64,000 nucleotides of DNA from an uncultured Candidatus Neoarthromitus sp. GTDB taxonomy: Bacteria; Bacillota; Clostridia; Clostridiales; Clostridiaceae. A model generated the notes under the pieces. That model did no database searches, had not been told where the DNA came from, and saw only the letters and a program-made list of their open reading frames with translations. A program made the position numbers and the translations under genes. Positions 36,835 to 46,563 of this stretch are shown here, in pieces. The stretch's first letter is position 1; the number at the start of each line of letters is the position of its first letter. Where the stretch lies: positions 1 to 64,000 of the forward strand of contig CALADQ010000012.1 in the NCBI GenBank assembly GCA_937890765.1. Reading direction: 5' to 3'.

Positions 36835-37758
36835 ATGCAAATAATTAATTCTTTACATGAAAAAATAAATGGGAACACTGTGATTTGTATTGGAAATTTT
36901 GATGGTATACATGTAGTTCATCAAAAAATTATTTATAAAACAATCGAACAAGCTAAACAAAGTTTTTGCAAAAGTATGGTCATTAGTTTTAAGGAACATC
37001 CTGTTTCTGTTTTGAATCCTAATAAAAATCAAAAGATGTTAATGCCTTTGTCTGAAAAAATAAATATTTTTGAAGAAATGGGCGTTGACTATTTGTCTTT
37101 GTATGATTTTAAAGATGTGAGAAATGTTTCTGCAGAATCGTTCATTGAAAAACTTTCTTTGAATTATAACATGCAGAAAATTATTTGCGGTTTTAATTTT
37201 AAGTTTGGTTATAAAAATAGAGGCGATATAAATTTGCTTAACAAAATGTCTTTAAAATACAATTATGAAGTTGAAAAATTAGAATCCTTCAAGATGTTTC
37301 ATAAAAAAGTTAGTAGTACAAAGATTAGAACTTATATTAAATATGGTGAGATAGAAAAGGCAAATGAATTTTTAGGAAGATTTTTTTACATTAAAGGTAC
37401 GGTTGTAAAAGGAAAACAATTAGGTCGTCAATTAGGATTTCCGACAGCTAATATGACCTATAATCCTTTTTTTTCTACTCCACAAAATGGCGTGTATGCA
37501 ACAATAACAGAAGTTAACGAAAAAAAATATTCTTCGATGACAAACATAGGTTATAATCCAACATTTAAGAATAAATATATTTCTATTGAAACTTATTTAT
37601 TAAATTTTAATGAAAATTTATATGGAAAAGAAATAAAAGTTAATTTTGTGAAAAAATTAAGAAATGAAGTGTTATTCCCTGATGTGCATTCGTTAGTTGA
37701 CCAACTTTCAAAAGATAAAATGAATGCTTATGAAATTACAAAAAAATATTTGAAATAA
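36835..37758 (+). CDS. ribF: Bifunctional riboflavin kinase/FAD synthetase RibF
   Basis: RibF converts riboflavin to FMN and then FAD. The N-terminal adenylyltransferase half has GNFDGIHVVHQ (residues 20-30), NFKFGYKNRGD near 120, and SSTKIRTYI (the STxxR motif). The C-terminal kinase half has GRQLGFPTANM near 198 and GVYATI. The adenylyltransferase HxGH motif reads HVVH here, which is unusual. It is followed by the rpsO promoter. Confidence 0.95.
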   Translation: MQIINSLHEKINGNTVICIGNFDGIHVVHQKIIYKTIEQAKQSFCKSMVISFKEHPVSVLNPNKNQKMLMPLSEKINIFEEMGVDYLSLYDFKDVRNVSAESFIEKLSLNYNMQKIICGFNFKFGYKNRGDINLLNKMSLKYNYEVEKLESFKMFHKKVSSTKIRTYIKYGEIEKANEFLGRFFYIKGTVVKGKQLGRQLGFPTANMTYNPFFSTPQNGVYATITEVNEKKYSSMTNIGYNPTFKNKYISIETYLLNFNENLYGKEIKVNFVKKLRNEVLFPDVHSLVDQLSKDKMNAYEITKKYLK

Positions 37759-37777
37759 ATTATATTTTTGTTATACT
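37750..37777 (+). promoter_or_regulatory. Promoter for rpsO
   Basis: TTGAAA (37750-37755), overlapping the ribF stop region, and TATACT (37772-37777) are spaced by 16 bases. Confidence 0.55.
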
Positions 37778-37783
37778 TATTAT

Positions 37784-37851
37784 TGTAAAACCTTAAACTA
37801 GGTTATCGTTTTGTACTTTATCTTGGTTGAAGGCGATTTAGGAGGATTATT
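37784..37851 (+). promoter_or_regulatory. rpsO leader, possible S15 autoregulatory element
   Basis: This leader of roughly 70 bases contains a small hairpin (AACCT..AGGTT near 37789-37804) and a possible ATCG/CGAT closing pairing ahead of TAGGAGG. S15 represses its own mRNA in several Firmicutes through short stem elements; membership here is inferred from position and size only. Confidence 0.35.
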
Positions 37852-38118
37852 ATGATTAATAAAGAAAAAAAACAAGAAATAATTAAAGAATATTCAAGAC
37901 ATGAAAGCGATACTGGTTCTGTTGAAGTTCAAATTGCTTTATTAACTAAAAGGATTTCTGAATTAACTGAACATTTGAAGGTACATAAAAAAGATCACCA
38001 TTCTAGAAGAGGTCTTTTGATTATGGTTGGTAAGAGAAGAGGTCTTTTAAATTATTTAATGAAACAAGACATTGATAAGTATAGAGATCTTATCAAGAGT
38101 TTGGGTATCAGAAGATAG
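37852..38118 (+). CDS. rpsO: 30S ribosomal protein S15
   Basis: The 88-residue uS15 protein has [19 protein letters not shown] (18-36), [32 protein letters not shown] (37-68) and [12 protein letters not shown] at the end. TAGGAGG lies six bases before the ATG. It pairs with pnp downstream, as in most bacteria. Confidence 0.97.
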   Translation: MINKEKKQEIIKEYSRHESDTGSVEVQIALLTKRISELTEHLKVHKKDHHSRRGLLIMVGKRRGLLNYLMKQDIDKYRDLIKSLGIRR

Positions 38119-38134
38119 TTTAAAAATTTGTGTT

Positions 38135-38166
38135 TTAAGAGCGGCTGTTAGAATATCCGCTCTTAA
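38135..38166 (+). terminator. Strong hairpin between rpsO and pnp
   Basis: A perfect 10-bp stem (TTAAGAGCGG 38135-38144 with CCGCTCTTAA 38157-38166) has a 12-base loop but no T-run after it. It may be a processing site for pnp mRNA rather than a true terminator. Confidence 0.55.
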
Positions 38167-38204
38167 ATTGTATAGTTCAAATTTGAATGGAGGATATTTT
38201 AAAA

Positions 38205-40322
38205 GTGCTAAATGTTTTAGAGACGACTTTTGAAGGTAGAAGATTGGCTTTACAATGTGGTGAATTAGGTATGCTTTCTAACACCTCAATTTTTGTTAGT
38301 TATGGAGATACTTGTGTTCTCGTAAATGCTAATGCTTCAGAAAAACCTAGGGAAGGTATAGATTTCTTTCCTTTGAGCGTTGAATACGAAGAAAGATTAT
38401 ATTCTGTTGGCAAAATACCTGGTGGTTTTATTAAAAGAGAAGGTAAACCTTCAACTCAAGCAATACTTAATGGAAGAGCTATTGATAGACCTTTAAGGCC
38501 ATTATTTCCTAAAGGTTATAGAAATGATGTTCAAATAGTTTGTACTGTTATGTCTGTAGAAAACGATAATTTGCCAGAAATTTTATCAATAAACGCTGCT
38601 TCGTTGGCCTTGTGTATTTCAAGTATACCATATAATGAGCCAGTTGGTGCAGTTATGGTTGGATATGTTAATGGTAAGTTTGTTGCTAACCCTACTTCAA
38701 AGCAAAGAGAAGAAACTTCTTTAAGTCTTACTGTTTGTGCAACGAGAGAAAAAGTTATTATGATAGAAGCTGGTGGAGATGAAATACCAGAAGATATTAT
38801 GTTTGATGCAATTAAATTTGGATTTGAAAAATGTCAGGAAGTTATTAAATTTCAATTAAGTGCTATTGAAAAATTTGGCAAAGAAAAAATTGTTCCTGAG
38901 CTTTACGAAGTTCCCAAATATATTGTGGATGAAGTACATAAATTTTCTTACGATAAAATTAAAAATGTCATGTATACTACAGACAAAATTGAACGTGCTG
39001 AGATAATGGGTGATCTTAAAAATGTTATAAATGATCATTTTACTGAAATTTATCCAGACAATATGGTAGATGTTAATCATGTTGTTTACAATATACAAAA
39101 AGACATTGTAAGAAAAATGGTTATAGATGAAAAAAGAAGACCAGATGGTAGAAATTTTGACGAGATAAGACCAATTTCATGTGGAGTTTCTATTTTACCT
39201 AGAACTCATGGAACAGGAATATTTACTAGAGGTTTAACTCAAGTTTTAACGATTGCTACTCTTGGGCCACTTGCAGATGTTCAAATAATTGATGGTATTG
39301 GTGAAGAAGAATATAAAAGATATATGCATCATTATAATTTTCCATCTTACAGTGTCGGTGAAGTTAAACCACTTAGAGGACCTGGAAGAAGAGAAATTGG
39401 GCATGGAGCACTTGCTGAAAAAGCATTAGAACCTTTAATTCCATCAAAAGAAGATTTTCCATACACAATAAGGTTAGTTTCAGAAGTTTTGAGTTCTAAT
39501 GGTTCAACATCTCAAGCATCGGTTTGTGGGAGTACACTTGCGTTATTAGATGCTGGTGTTCCAATTAAAAGACCTGCAGCGGGAATTGCTATAGGATTGT
39601 TCACTACTGATGATTTATCAAAAGAAGAAATTTTAACAGATATTCAAGGGGTTGAAGATTTCTTTGGAGATATGGATTTCAAAGTTGCTGGTACTGAAAA
39701 AGGTATAACAGCTATACAAGTTGATACAAAAATAAAAGGATTATCTTGGAATTGTATTGAGAAAAGTTTGGAATTAGCTAAAAAGGCACGAATGGAAATT
39801 CTTGAAAAAATTAATAAGTGTATTCCAACTCATAGAGAAGAATTATCTGAGTTTGCTCCTAAAACTAAAGTTATAAAAATAGATCCTGAAAAAATTAGAG
39901 ATGTAATAGGTATTGGTGGCAAAGTAATTAACAAAATAATTTCTGATGCTGAACTTAAGAAGCAGGCTATACATATTGAAGATGATGGAAGAATTTTTGT
40001 TTCTGATTATGATGTTAATAAAATTGATTATGCGGTTAAGCAAATAGAAATTATTACAAAAGAAATTAAAACTGGTGAAGTGTATCTTGGAAAAGTTGTT
40101 AAAATAACTAGCTTTGGTGCTTTTGTTGATATTTTTAATGGTAAAGAGGGTCTTGTTCATTTATCTAAGCTTTCTAATAAAAAAGTTGAAAAAGTTGAAA
40201 ATGAAGTTTCTGTTGGTGATGAAATTTTAGTTAAAGTAATTGAAATCGATTCTCAAGGACGCATTAATTTGTCAAGAAAAGATGTTTTAGATAAAAAAGA
40301 AACGCAAGAAGATAAGGCATAG
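38205..40322 (+). CDS. pnp: Polyribonucleotide nucleotidyltransferase (PNPase)
   Basis: PNPase is the trimeric phosphorolytic 3'-5' exoribonuclease. It has two RNase PH domains ([22 protein letters not shown] in the first; [25 protein letters not shown] and [17 protein letters not shown] in the second), then KH ([15 protein letters not shown]) and S1 ([11 protein letters not shown]) domains. I start at GTG 38205 ([12 protein letters not shown], 705 residues) because the TGGAGGA ribosome binding site overlaps the in-frame ATG at 38187. Confidence 0.96.
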   Translation: MLNVLETTFEGRRLALQCGELGMLSNTSIFVSYGDTCVLVNANASEKPREGIDFFPLSVEYEERLYSVGKIPGGFIKREGKPSTQAILNGRAIDRPLRPLFPKGYRNDVQIVCTVMSVENDNLPEILSINAASLALCISSIPYNEPVGAVMVGYVNGKFVANPTSKQREETSLSLTVCATREKVIMIEAGGDEIPEDIMFDAIKFGFEKCQEVIKFQLSAIEKFGKEKIVPELYEVPKYIVDEVHKFSYDKIKNVMYTTDKIERAEIMGDLKNVINDHFTEIYPDNMVDVNHVVYNIQKDIVRKMVIDEKRRPDGRNFDEIRPISCGVSILPRTHGTGIFTRGLTQVLTIATLGPLADVQIIDGIGEEEYKRYMHHYNFPSYSVGEVKPLRGPGRREIGHGALAEKALEPLIPSKEDFPYTIRLVSEVLSSNGSTSQASVCGSTLALLDAGVPIKRPAAGIAIGLFTTDDLSKEEILTDIQGVEDFFGDMDFKVAGTEKGITAIQVDTKIKGLSWNCIEKSLELAKKARMEILEKINKCIPTHREELSEFAPKTKVIKIDPEKIRDVIGIGGKVINKIISDAELKKQAIHIEDDGRIFVSDYDVNKIDYAVKQIEIITKEIKTGEVYLGKVVKITSFGAFVDIFNGKEGLVHLSKLSNKKVEKVENEVSVGDEILVKVIEIDSQGRINLSRKDVLDKKETQEDKA

Positions 40323-40350
40323 CGATAGTCTTATTTTATGTTCAAACAAG

Positions 40351-40390
40351 AGCAAGAGATAATATATCCTTGCTATTTTTTATTTTTTTA
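40351..40390 (+). terminator. Terminator after pnp
   Basis: An AGCAAG/CTTGCT stem (40351-40356 with 40369-40374) is followed by a long T-rich tract. Confidence 0.7.
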
Positions 40391-40446
40391 TTAATTCCTT
40401 GTAATAAAAATTAAAAGTTTTAATATTTTATATTAGGAGGTATTCG

Positions 40447-40734
40447 ATGAAAGAAAAAAATAAATTTTATAGCGATATCCGAAAATATGAAATTATAAAT
40501 TTAAACGATGGAGAAAGATATGGTCCATTGTTCAATCATGATCTAATTATTGATGAATATGGAAATTTTAAATACCTTATTATAAATGATAGAAAATCTA
40601 ATGGGTTTTTCCTGACAAATACAAGAAATTCTTCGCAAATACCATGGAACTTAATTAAAAAAATTGGTACAAAAACAATTTTAATTGATGTCGATGACTT
40701 AAATGAAAGAATAATTGATTCTTATATATATTAA
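40447..40734 (+). CDS. YlmC/YmxH family PRC-barrel protein
   Basis: The 95-residue protein is a single PRC-barrel (RKYEIINLNDGERYGPL at residues 13-29, then IPWNLIKKIGTKTILIDVDD near the end), typical of the YlmC/YmxH sporulation-associated family. In B. subtilis ymxH precedes the dipicolinate synthase genes spoVFAB, then asd and dapG. Here dapG follows directly, suggesting the intervening genes were lost or never present. AGGAGG lies five bases before the ATG. Confidence 0.88.
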   Translation: MKEKNKFYSDIRKYEIINLNDGERYGPLFNHDLIIDEYGNFKYLIINDRKSNGFFLTNTRNSSQIPWNLIKKIGTKTILIDVDDLNERIIDSYIY

Positions 40735-40754
40735 TTTCTCGGGGTTTAAACAAT

Positions 40755-41954
40755 ATGGGATTTATTTTACAAAAATTTGGAGGGACTTCCGTACAAACTA
40801 AAAATTCAAGATTAAGTTGCATTAACAAAATAAAAAAGTGTATTGATGATGGTCATAAATTAATAATTGTAATATCCGCTATAGGACGAAAAAATGATCC
40901 GTATTCAACAGATGGATTATTGTCTTTAGTTTCAGAAAATTTTAAAAAAAATAATTTGGTATATTTAGATAAGTTAGTTAGCTGTGGCGAAATAATTAGC
41001 TCAATAGTTTTTTCATCAGAACTTCAATCTAATAATATAAATGCGATTCCATTAATAGGACAAGATATTGGGATACTTACAGATAACAATTTTGGAAATG
41101 CAAAAATTTTAAATATAGATACGTCGAATATTGAAGAGCTGCTTTCAAAAAATATTATTCCTATAATTGCAGGTTTTCAAGGCGTAACGAACAAAGGAGA
41201 TATTACAACTCTCGGAAGAGGTGGAAGTGATATTTCAGCTGTGAAATTGGCGAGTGCATTAAAGTGCGATATGGTTGAGTTTTATAAAGATGTTGACGGG
41301 CTTATGACCGCAGACCCGAAAATTGTTTGCAACGCAAAATCGATTGACCAAATAAGTTACGAAGAATTGTTTGAGTTGTCTGTGGATGGAAGCAACATTA
41401 TACATCCTGAAGCTGTAAAAAATGCAATGGAAGATAATATTCCTATAATTATAAAAAATACGTTTAATAATTTTGAGGGAACAACAATCAATAATGGTTT
41501 GTGTCATAATGACGATTTTTTTAAAGGAATGACTTATCTCAAAGATTGTATTCAAATTAAGATATTTAAAAATGAAAATATTGAAAATGAAAATTATTAT
41601 AAAGTTTTTCAAAAAATTTCTATTATGAATATAAATATAGATTTTATAAATATTTTTGTGGACCACAAAGTTTTTACAATACACAAAAATCATTTCGATA
41701 CTATAAGAGAAATTTTGAAAGATTACAATTTAAATTATAAAATTTTCACTGAATGCTCAAAGATTAGTATTGTTAAATCAAATCTAAAAAATATTTCCAT
41801 TACTATGGCTAAGCTTGTGGAGCTTCTTCATAAACAAAGTATAGAGGTTTTGCAAACGAATCATTCCAAAATGAGCATTTGGCTTTTAGTTGAAAATGAA
41901 AAATTAGATGAGAGTTTGAACATTATTCACGATAATTTTTTTGAAACAAAATAG
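40755..41954 (+). CDS. dapG: Aspartokinase (DapG-like)
   Basis: Aspartokinase phosphorylates aspartate as the first step toward diaminopimelate, lysine, threonine and methionine. The 399-residue protein has the kinase domain (LQKFGGTSVQ at 5-14; GRGGSDISAVKLA near 155; EFYKDVDGLMTADP near 175) and a C-terminal region with two diverged ACT domains. Length and position match DapG, the diaminopimelate-sensitive isozyme. Its usual partners asd and dapA are not adjacent, so the pathway may be completed elsewhere or be incomplete. Confidence 0.93.
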   Translation: MGFILQKFGGTSVQTKNSRLSCINKIKKCIDDGHKLIIVISAIGRKNDPYSTDGLLSLVSENFKKNNLVYLDKLVSCGEIISSIVFSSELQSNNINAIPLIGQDIGILTDNNFGNAKILNIDTSNIEELLSKNIIPIIAGFQGVTNKGDITTLGRGGSDISAVKLASALKCDMVEFYKDVDGLMTADPKIVCNAKSIDQISYEELFELSVDGSNIIHPEAVKNAMEDNIPIIIKNTFNNFEGTTINNGLCHNDDFFKGMTYLKDCIQIKIFKNENIENENYYKVFQKISIMNINIDFINIFVDHKVFTIHKNHFDTIREILKDYNLNYKIFTECSKISIVKSNLKNISITMAKLVELLHKQSIEVLQTNHSKMSIWLLVENEKLDESLNIIHDNFFETK

Positions 41955-41998
41955 ATTAGCAAGTTTAAAGAATGACTTGCTAATTTTTATTTTTTTTG
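41955..41998 (+). terminator. Terminator after dapG
   Basis: A perfect 10-bp stem (ATTAGCAAGT 41955-41964 with ACTTGCTAAT 41975-41984) with a 10-base loop is followed by TTTTATTTTTTTT. Confidence 0.88.
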
Positions 41999-42063
41999 AA
42001 TAAATTACACATTTATTTACAAACTATTAATGAATTATTTTGTCTTTGGGAAGGAGTTTAATT

Positions 42064-42834
42064 ATGTTTTATGATATGCCAAGCATTTATAAGAATGCTT
42101 TTCAATTTTTATCTTCAACTGGACAACTTGGTGATGGGAAAATGGAAAACAATCAACCAACAGAGACAGCAAAAAATATAAAAGATTTCGGTATGATTGA
42201 AGTTGTTAATTCAAAAGACCCTGCAAATTATATACAAACTATAAATATAATTGGGCAAATTGAAGGACATGGTGTTTCATCTCCACAAACAAAAAGTACG
42301 AAATACGAACACGTAATTCCTCAACTTATTGCAATGGAACAAAACACAAATGTAAAAGGAGTTCTTATAACTTTAAATACTCTTGGAGGAGATGTTGAAG
42401 CTGGACTAGCTATAGCTGAAATGATAAATAGTTTGAGCATGCCAACTGTTTCTTTAGTTTTAGGAGGAAGTCATTCGATTGGTGTTCCTTTAGCAACTGC
42501 ATCAGATTACGCTTTTATTACGCCATCTGCAACAATGATAATTCATCCTGTGAGAATGAATGGATTAATTATTGGTGTGCCACAAACTTTTGATTATTTT
42601 AAAAAGATGCAAGAAAGAATTACAGATTTTATTGTGAGAACAAGCAACATAAAAAAGGAAATTTTAGATGGACTTTTACAAGAAACTGGAGATTTGTTAA
42701 ATGACATGGGAACAATTTTAATTGGACAAGAAGCTGTTGACTATGGACTTATTGAAGAAGTTGGTGGAATAAATGATGCTCTAAAAAAATTAAATTCCAT
42801 GATTGAAGAAAAGGAAAAAGCAGATAAAAAATAG
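42064..42834 (+). CDS. tepA: TepA family ClpP-like protease
   Basis: TepA is a ClpP-fold serine protease linked to protein export in B. subtilis and usually encoded next to spoIIIE. The 256-residue protein has LNTLGGDVEAGLAIAEMI, the nucleophile region GGSHSIGVPLATASDYAFI, and the histidine in MIIHPVRMNG. AAGGAG precedes ATG 42064; the open frame extends eight codons upstream but overlaps that ribosome binding site. The N-terminus is soluble, without a signal peptide. Confidence 0.92.
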   Translation: MFYDMPSIYKNAFQFLSSTGQLGDGKMENNQPTETAKNIKDFGMIEVVNSKDPANYIQTINIIGQIEGHGVSSPQTKSTKYEHVIPQLIAMEQNTNVKGVLITLNTLGGDVEAGLAIAEMINSLSMPTVSLVLGGSHSIGVPLATASDYAFITPSATMIIHPVRMNGLIIGVPQTFDYFKKMQERITDFIVRTSNIKKEILDGLLQETGDLLNDMGTILIGQEAVDYGLIEEVGGINDALKKLNSMIEEKEKADKK

Positions 42835-42944
42835 AATAAGAACTAAGAATACAAATTTTTATTGAAATAACAATTTATTTATGACAAAATAATTTGTAAA
42901 ATTATTTGGTAATTTAAGTTCATTCGAAGAGGTTTTTTAAAATT

Positions 42945-45227
42945 ATGAAGAATGTTAATAAGCGTAACGAAATTATAGGTGTTTTACTGATTCTCATAGC
43001 GTTTCTTTTGCTCATAGGTTTTTATTCTAATACAGAAGCATTTCTCTTGGTTTTCATAAAAAATATTGTAAAATCTGGAATAGGTTTTGGAGGATATTTC
43101 ATTCCCTTTTTAGTAGGTTTCACTGGATTGGTTTTGATTTCACAAAAACCTTTTAGGAAGTTAAATAAAAAATTTTATGGAGTGATTTGTTTTATGGTGA
43201 CGGCTTATTTTATAATAAGTTTAGTCACTCTCAGCAAATATGATAAGGAAAATTATTTTTTGTCAATTCAATCCATAATAAACACAAGTTCATCATTTCA
43301 TGGTGGAATTTTCGGTTTAAGTATAACTAGAGTTATGAAAACCATAATTGGATTTTGGGGAAGTTTGTTTTCTTTAATTGCTGTAAATATAATCAGCATA
43401 ATTGTAATTTTTGATAAATCAATTTATGATTTGGCAAAAATTTTTAAAAAAAAAGTGAGTAATGTAGTAAAAAAAAGGAATTACACTAAAGATAAATTGC
43501 CTTATGATGATAATGTTAAACAATCAAATCAAATTCTTTCTATGGAAAGAAAGAAGAAGAGCAATACTTCAATAGTTAAATTTTTATCTAAATCTCTTTC
43601 ATTGGACGAGCCTCAAGAGATTTTTGACGATGAAAAAAATGTTAATCCTGTTAAAGATAATGATGAACAAAAAATTTTTGAAACTCAAAATGATTTTGAT
43701 GAAGATGAAGATGTAAGTTTAGATTTAGATAAAGCTATTGAAGAAATTGAAGAAAAGTTTTGTTTGCCCAAAAATGAAGAATACGAAGTGTGCGACACTA
43801 ATGAAAATGAAGAAATTGATATTGATTATTTAGAGGAAACTGAAAAAAATGATTCGTCAGAAATTATTGACGAGTTGCAACGAAAACGCGATGCTTTACA
43901 GACAGTTCTTGATAATTTTAAAGTTAAGGCAACTATCACAAATGTTGAAAGAGGGCCAGCTATTACTCGATATGAACTTGAACCTGATAAAGGAGTTAAG
44001 GTTAGCAAAATTTTAAATTTATCTGACGACATAGCGTTAGCTCTTGCAACTAACGGAATAAGAATAGAAGCTCCTATTCCTGGAAAATCACGAATTGGTA
44101 TTGAAGTTCCTAATGATGTTGTTTCCACTATAAAACTTAAAGAAATTATTCAATCAGAAGAATTTGATTCTTCAAAACACAAAATCAGTATAGCTTTAGG
44201 AAGAGATATAAGTGGAAAAAGTGTTGTTACAGATTTGGCGACTATGCCACATTTGCTTATTGCTGGTGCTACTGGGTCAGGAAAGTCTGTTTGCATTAAC
44301 ACTATTTTATTTAGCATTTTGTTTAAGTATACGGATACTCAAGTTAAACTAATTTTAATAGACCCTAAGGTCGTTGAATTAAATGTTTATAATGGAATTC
44401 CACATTTGTTAATTCCAGTTGTAACAGATCCTAAAAAAGCTTCAAGTGCTTTGAATTGGGCGATTGTTGAAATGACAAAACGATATAATAAATTTGCCGA
44501 AAGAGGCGTTAGAAACATAGATAGTTACAATGAGCTTTTTAAGAAAAAACAAATTGATGAAAAGCTTCCGTACATAGTTATAATAATTGACGAGTTGGCT
44601 GACCTTATGATGGTTTGTCATAACGAAGTTGAAGATTCTGTTGCAAGACTTGCACAAATGGCAAGAGCAGCAGGCATGCATCTTATAATAGCAACTCAAC
44701 GCCCTTCTGTTGACGTAATAACAGGAGTTATTAAAGCAAATATACCTTCAAGAATTTCATTTTCTGTTTCAAGCTCTGTTGATTCGAGAACAATTTTAGA
44801 TCAGTCAGGCGCAGAAAAACTTCTTGGAAAGGGTGATATGCTTTTTTATCCAATGGGATATTTAAAACCTCAACGAATTCAAGGTGCGTTTATTTCAGAA
44901 TTTGAAGTTGAAAAATTTGTTAATCAAATTAAAAAGAAATATAAATCTAAAACAAATTATAATGAAGAAATAATTGAGCATATAAACAATTCCACTTCAA
45001 AATCAAGTGGAGCTAGCTTTAATGATGATGAGCTTATTGATGAAGCGATAAATGTTATTTTGGAAAACAACAATGCTACAATTTCAATTTTGCAAAGAAA
45101 ATTAAAAATAGGATACAACAGAGCGGCAAGCATTATTGAAGAACTTGAAAGGCGTGGGATAATTGGCGTTAAAGGCTCTTCAAAAAAAGAAATTTTAATA
45201 GATAGAAACGACTTAGATAATTATTAA
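42945..45227 (+). CDS. ftsK: DNA translocase FtsK/SpoIIIE
   Basis: FtsK/SpoIIIE pumps chromosomal DNA through closing septa and, in spore formers, into the forespore. The 760-residue protein has about four N-terminal membrane helices, an acidic linker (about 215-300), the motor with GATGSGKSV (near 440-448) and VIIIDELADLMMV (near 545), and a C-terminal winged-helix gamma domain (ISILQRKLKIGYNRAASIIEEL). Its position after tepA matches spoIIIE. Confidence 0.95.
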   Translation: MKNVNKRNEIIGVLLILIAFLLLIGFYSNTEAFLLVFIKNIVKSGIGFGGYFIPFLVGFTGLVLISQKPFRKLNKKFYGVICFMVTAYFIISLVTLSKYDKENYFLSIQSIINTSSSFHGGIFGLSITRVMKTIIGFWGSLFSLIAVNIISIIVIFDKSIYDLAKIFKKKVSNVVKKRNYTKDKLPYDDNVKQSNQILSMERKKKSNTSIVKFLSKSLSLDEPQEIFDDEKNVNPVKDNDEQKIFETQNDFDEDEDVSLDLDKAIEEIEEKFCLPKNEEYEVCDTNENEEIDIDYLEETEKNDSSEIIDELQRKRDALQTVLDNFKVKATITNVERGPAITRYELEPDKGVKVSKILNLSDDIALALATNGIRIEAPIPGKSRIGIEVPNDVVSTIKLKEIIQSEEFDSSKHKISIALGRDISGKSVVTDLATMPHLLIAGATGSGKSVCINTILFSILFKYTDTQVKLILIDPKVVELNVYNGIPHLLIPVVTDPKKASSALNWAIVEMTKRYNKFAERGVRNIDSYNELFKKKQIDEKLPYIVIIIDELADLMMVCHNEVEDSVARLAQMARAAGMHLIIATQRPSVDVITGVIKANIPSRISFSVSSSVDSRTILDQSGAEKLLGKGDMLFYPMGYLKPQRIQGAFISEFEVEKFVNQIKKKYKSKTNYNEEIIEHINNSTSKSSGASFNDDELIDEAINVILENNNATISILQRKLKIGYNRAASIIEELERRGIIGVKGSSKKEILIDRNDLDNY

Positions 45228-45246
45228 TAGTGAGGATTTTAAAAAA

Positions 45247-46563
45247 GTGAATAAATTGAAATTAGGCGTTATTAGCCTTGGTTGTGATAAAAATACAATT
45301 GATACAGAAATGTTTTTGGGAAGTTTAGTAGATAAATTTGAATTGACGATAAATGAAAAAGAAGCAGATGTATTAATAATAAACACCTGCTCTTTCATTG
45401 AATCAGCAAAACAAGAATCCATTGATACGATTTTGGAAATAGCTCAATACAAAAAAAATAATTTGAAAGCTTTGGTTGTTACTGGGTGTTTGTCAAAAAG
45501 ATATGGAAAAGATTTGTTTGAGTCTATGCCCGAAATTGATATAATTCTTGGAGTTATGAATTATGAAAAGTTGTACGAACATATACAAAACTTTTTGTCA
45601 AATGGAAAACGAATTATTGATAACGAAAATACGGAAAATAAAATATTTGAAAACACGCGAATACTTACAACGCCAAAACATTATGGGTATTTAAAAATTT
45701 CTGAAGGATGCAATAATAATTGTACTTTTTGCATAATTCCAAAAATCAGAGGACGTCATGTTAGTCGTTCTATGGAAAGTCTTATAAATGAAGCAAAAAT
45801 TTTATCGAAGCAAGGAATCAAAGAACTTATATTAATCGCTCAAGATATTACAAAATACGGTTTGGATTTATACGGTGAAAAAAAATTGGTTCATTTAATT
45901 CAAGAGCTTTCAAAAATAAATGAAATTAAATGGATAAGACTTCATTATGCTTATCCTGAAGATATAAGTGATGAATTAATTCAAGAGTTAAAACAAAATC
46001 CCAAACTTTGTAAATACATAGACATACCTCTTCAACATGTTAGCGATAGCATTTTAAAAAGAATGGCTCGTCACACTAGAAAAAATAAAATCTATTCTTT
46101 AATTAACAAACTTAGAGAAGTTGAAAACATTGTAATAAGAACTTCTTTAATCGTTGGCTTTCCTGGAGAGACTGAAGATGATTTTGAAATGCTTTGCGAT
46201 TTTATAAAACAAGGTAACATTGATAACATAGGAGTTTTTACATATTCTCAAGAAGAAGATACAGTTGCGTCAACCCTCGATGGACAAATTGACGAAAATA
46301 CAAAAACTAAAAGGCGCAATACCATAATGGAGATTCAACAAAAAGTTTCTAGAAAACTTTTAGAAAACAAAATATCTCAAACTTTTGAAGCTGTAATAGA
46401 TTCTAAAAATGACGAATTTTATGTCGGACGATTAAATTTTCAGAGTCCTGGAATTGATGGTATAATTTATATAAAATCTAGTCATAATCTCAATGTGGGT
46501 GAATTTGTTAAAGTTAAAATCACTTCGTGTTTGGATTATGATTTCATAGGAGAGATTGTTTGA
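45247..46563 (+). CDS. rimO: Ribosomal protein S12 methylthiotransferase RimO
   Basis: RimO adds a methylthio group to Asp88 of S12. The 438-residue radical SAM protein has the N-terminal UPF0004 domain (SLGCDKNTIDTE, INTCSFIESA), the CNNNCTFCIIP radical-SAM cluster motif, and a C-terminal TRAM domain. The SLGCDKNTIDTE and IPLQHVSDSILKRMAR motifs distinguish it from MiaB, which is also in this window (58476-59810). The start is GTG 45247 after GTGAGGAT. It overlaps pgsA by one base. Confidence 0.95.
   Translation: MNKLKLGVISLGCDKNTIDTEMFLGSLVDKFELTINEKEADVLIINTCSFIESAKQESIDTILEIAQYKKNNLKALVVTGCLSKRYGKDLFESMPEIDIILGVMNYEKLYEHIQNFLSNGKRIIDNENTENKIFENTRILTTPKHYGYLKISEGCNNNCTFCIIPKIRGRHVSRSMESLINEAKILSKQGIKELILIAQDITKYGLDLYGEKKLVHLIQELSKINEIKWIRLHYAYPEDISDELIQELKQNPKLCKYIDIPLQHVSDSILKRMARHTRKNKIYSLINKLREVENIVIRTSLIVGFPGETEDDFEMLCDFIKQGNIDNIGVFTYSQEEDTVASTLDGQIDENTKTKRRNTIMEIQQKVSRKLLENKISQTFEAVIDSKNDEFYVGRLNFQSPGIDGIIYIKSSHNLNVGEFVKVKITSCLDYDFIGEIV

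Noticed and set aside
39843..40160. 105-codon minus-strand ORF inside pnp
   Set aside because: It is antisense to the conserved KH/S1 region, with phenylalanine/asparagine-rich composition typical of shadow frames in AT-rich genes.
42835..42944. Promoter between tepA and ftsK
   Set aside because: Several AT-rich hexamers are present, but no -35/-10 pair with convincing matches and spacing stands out.
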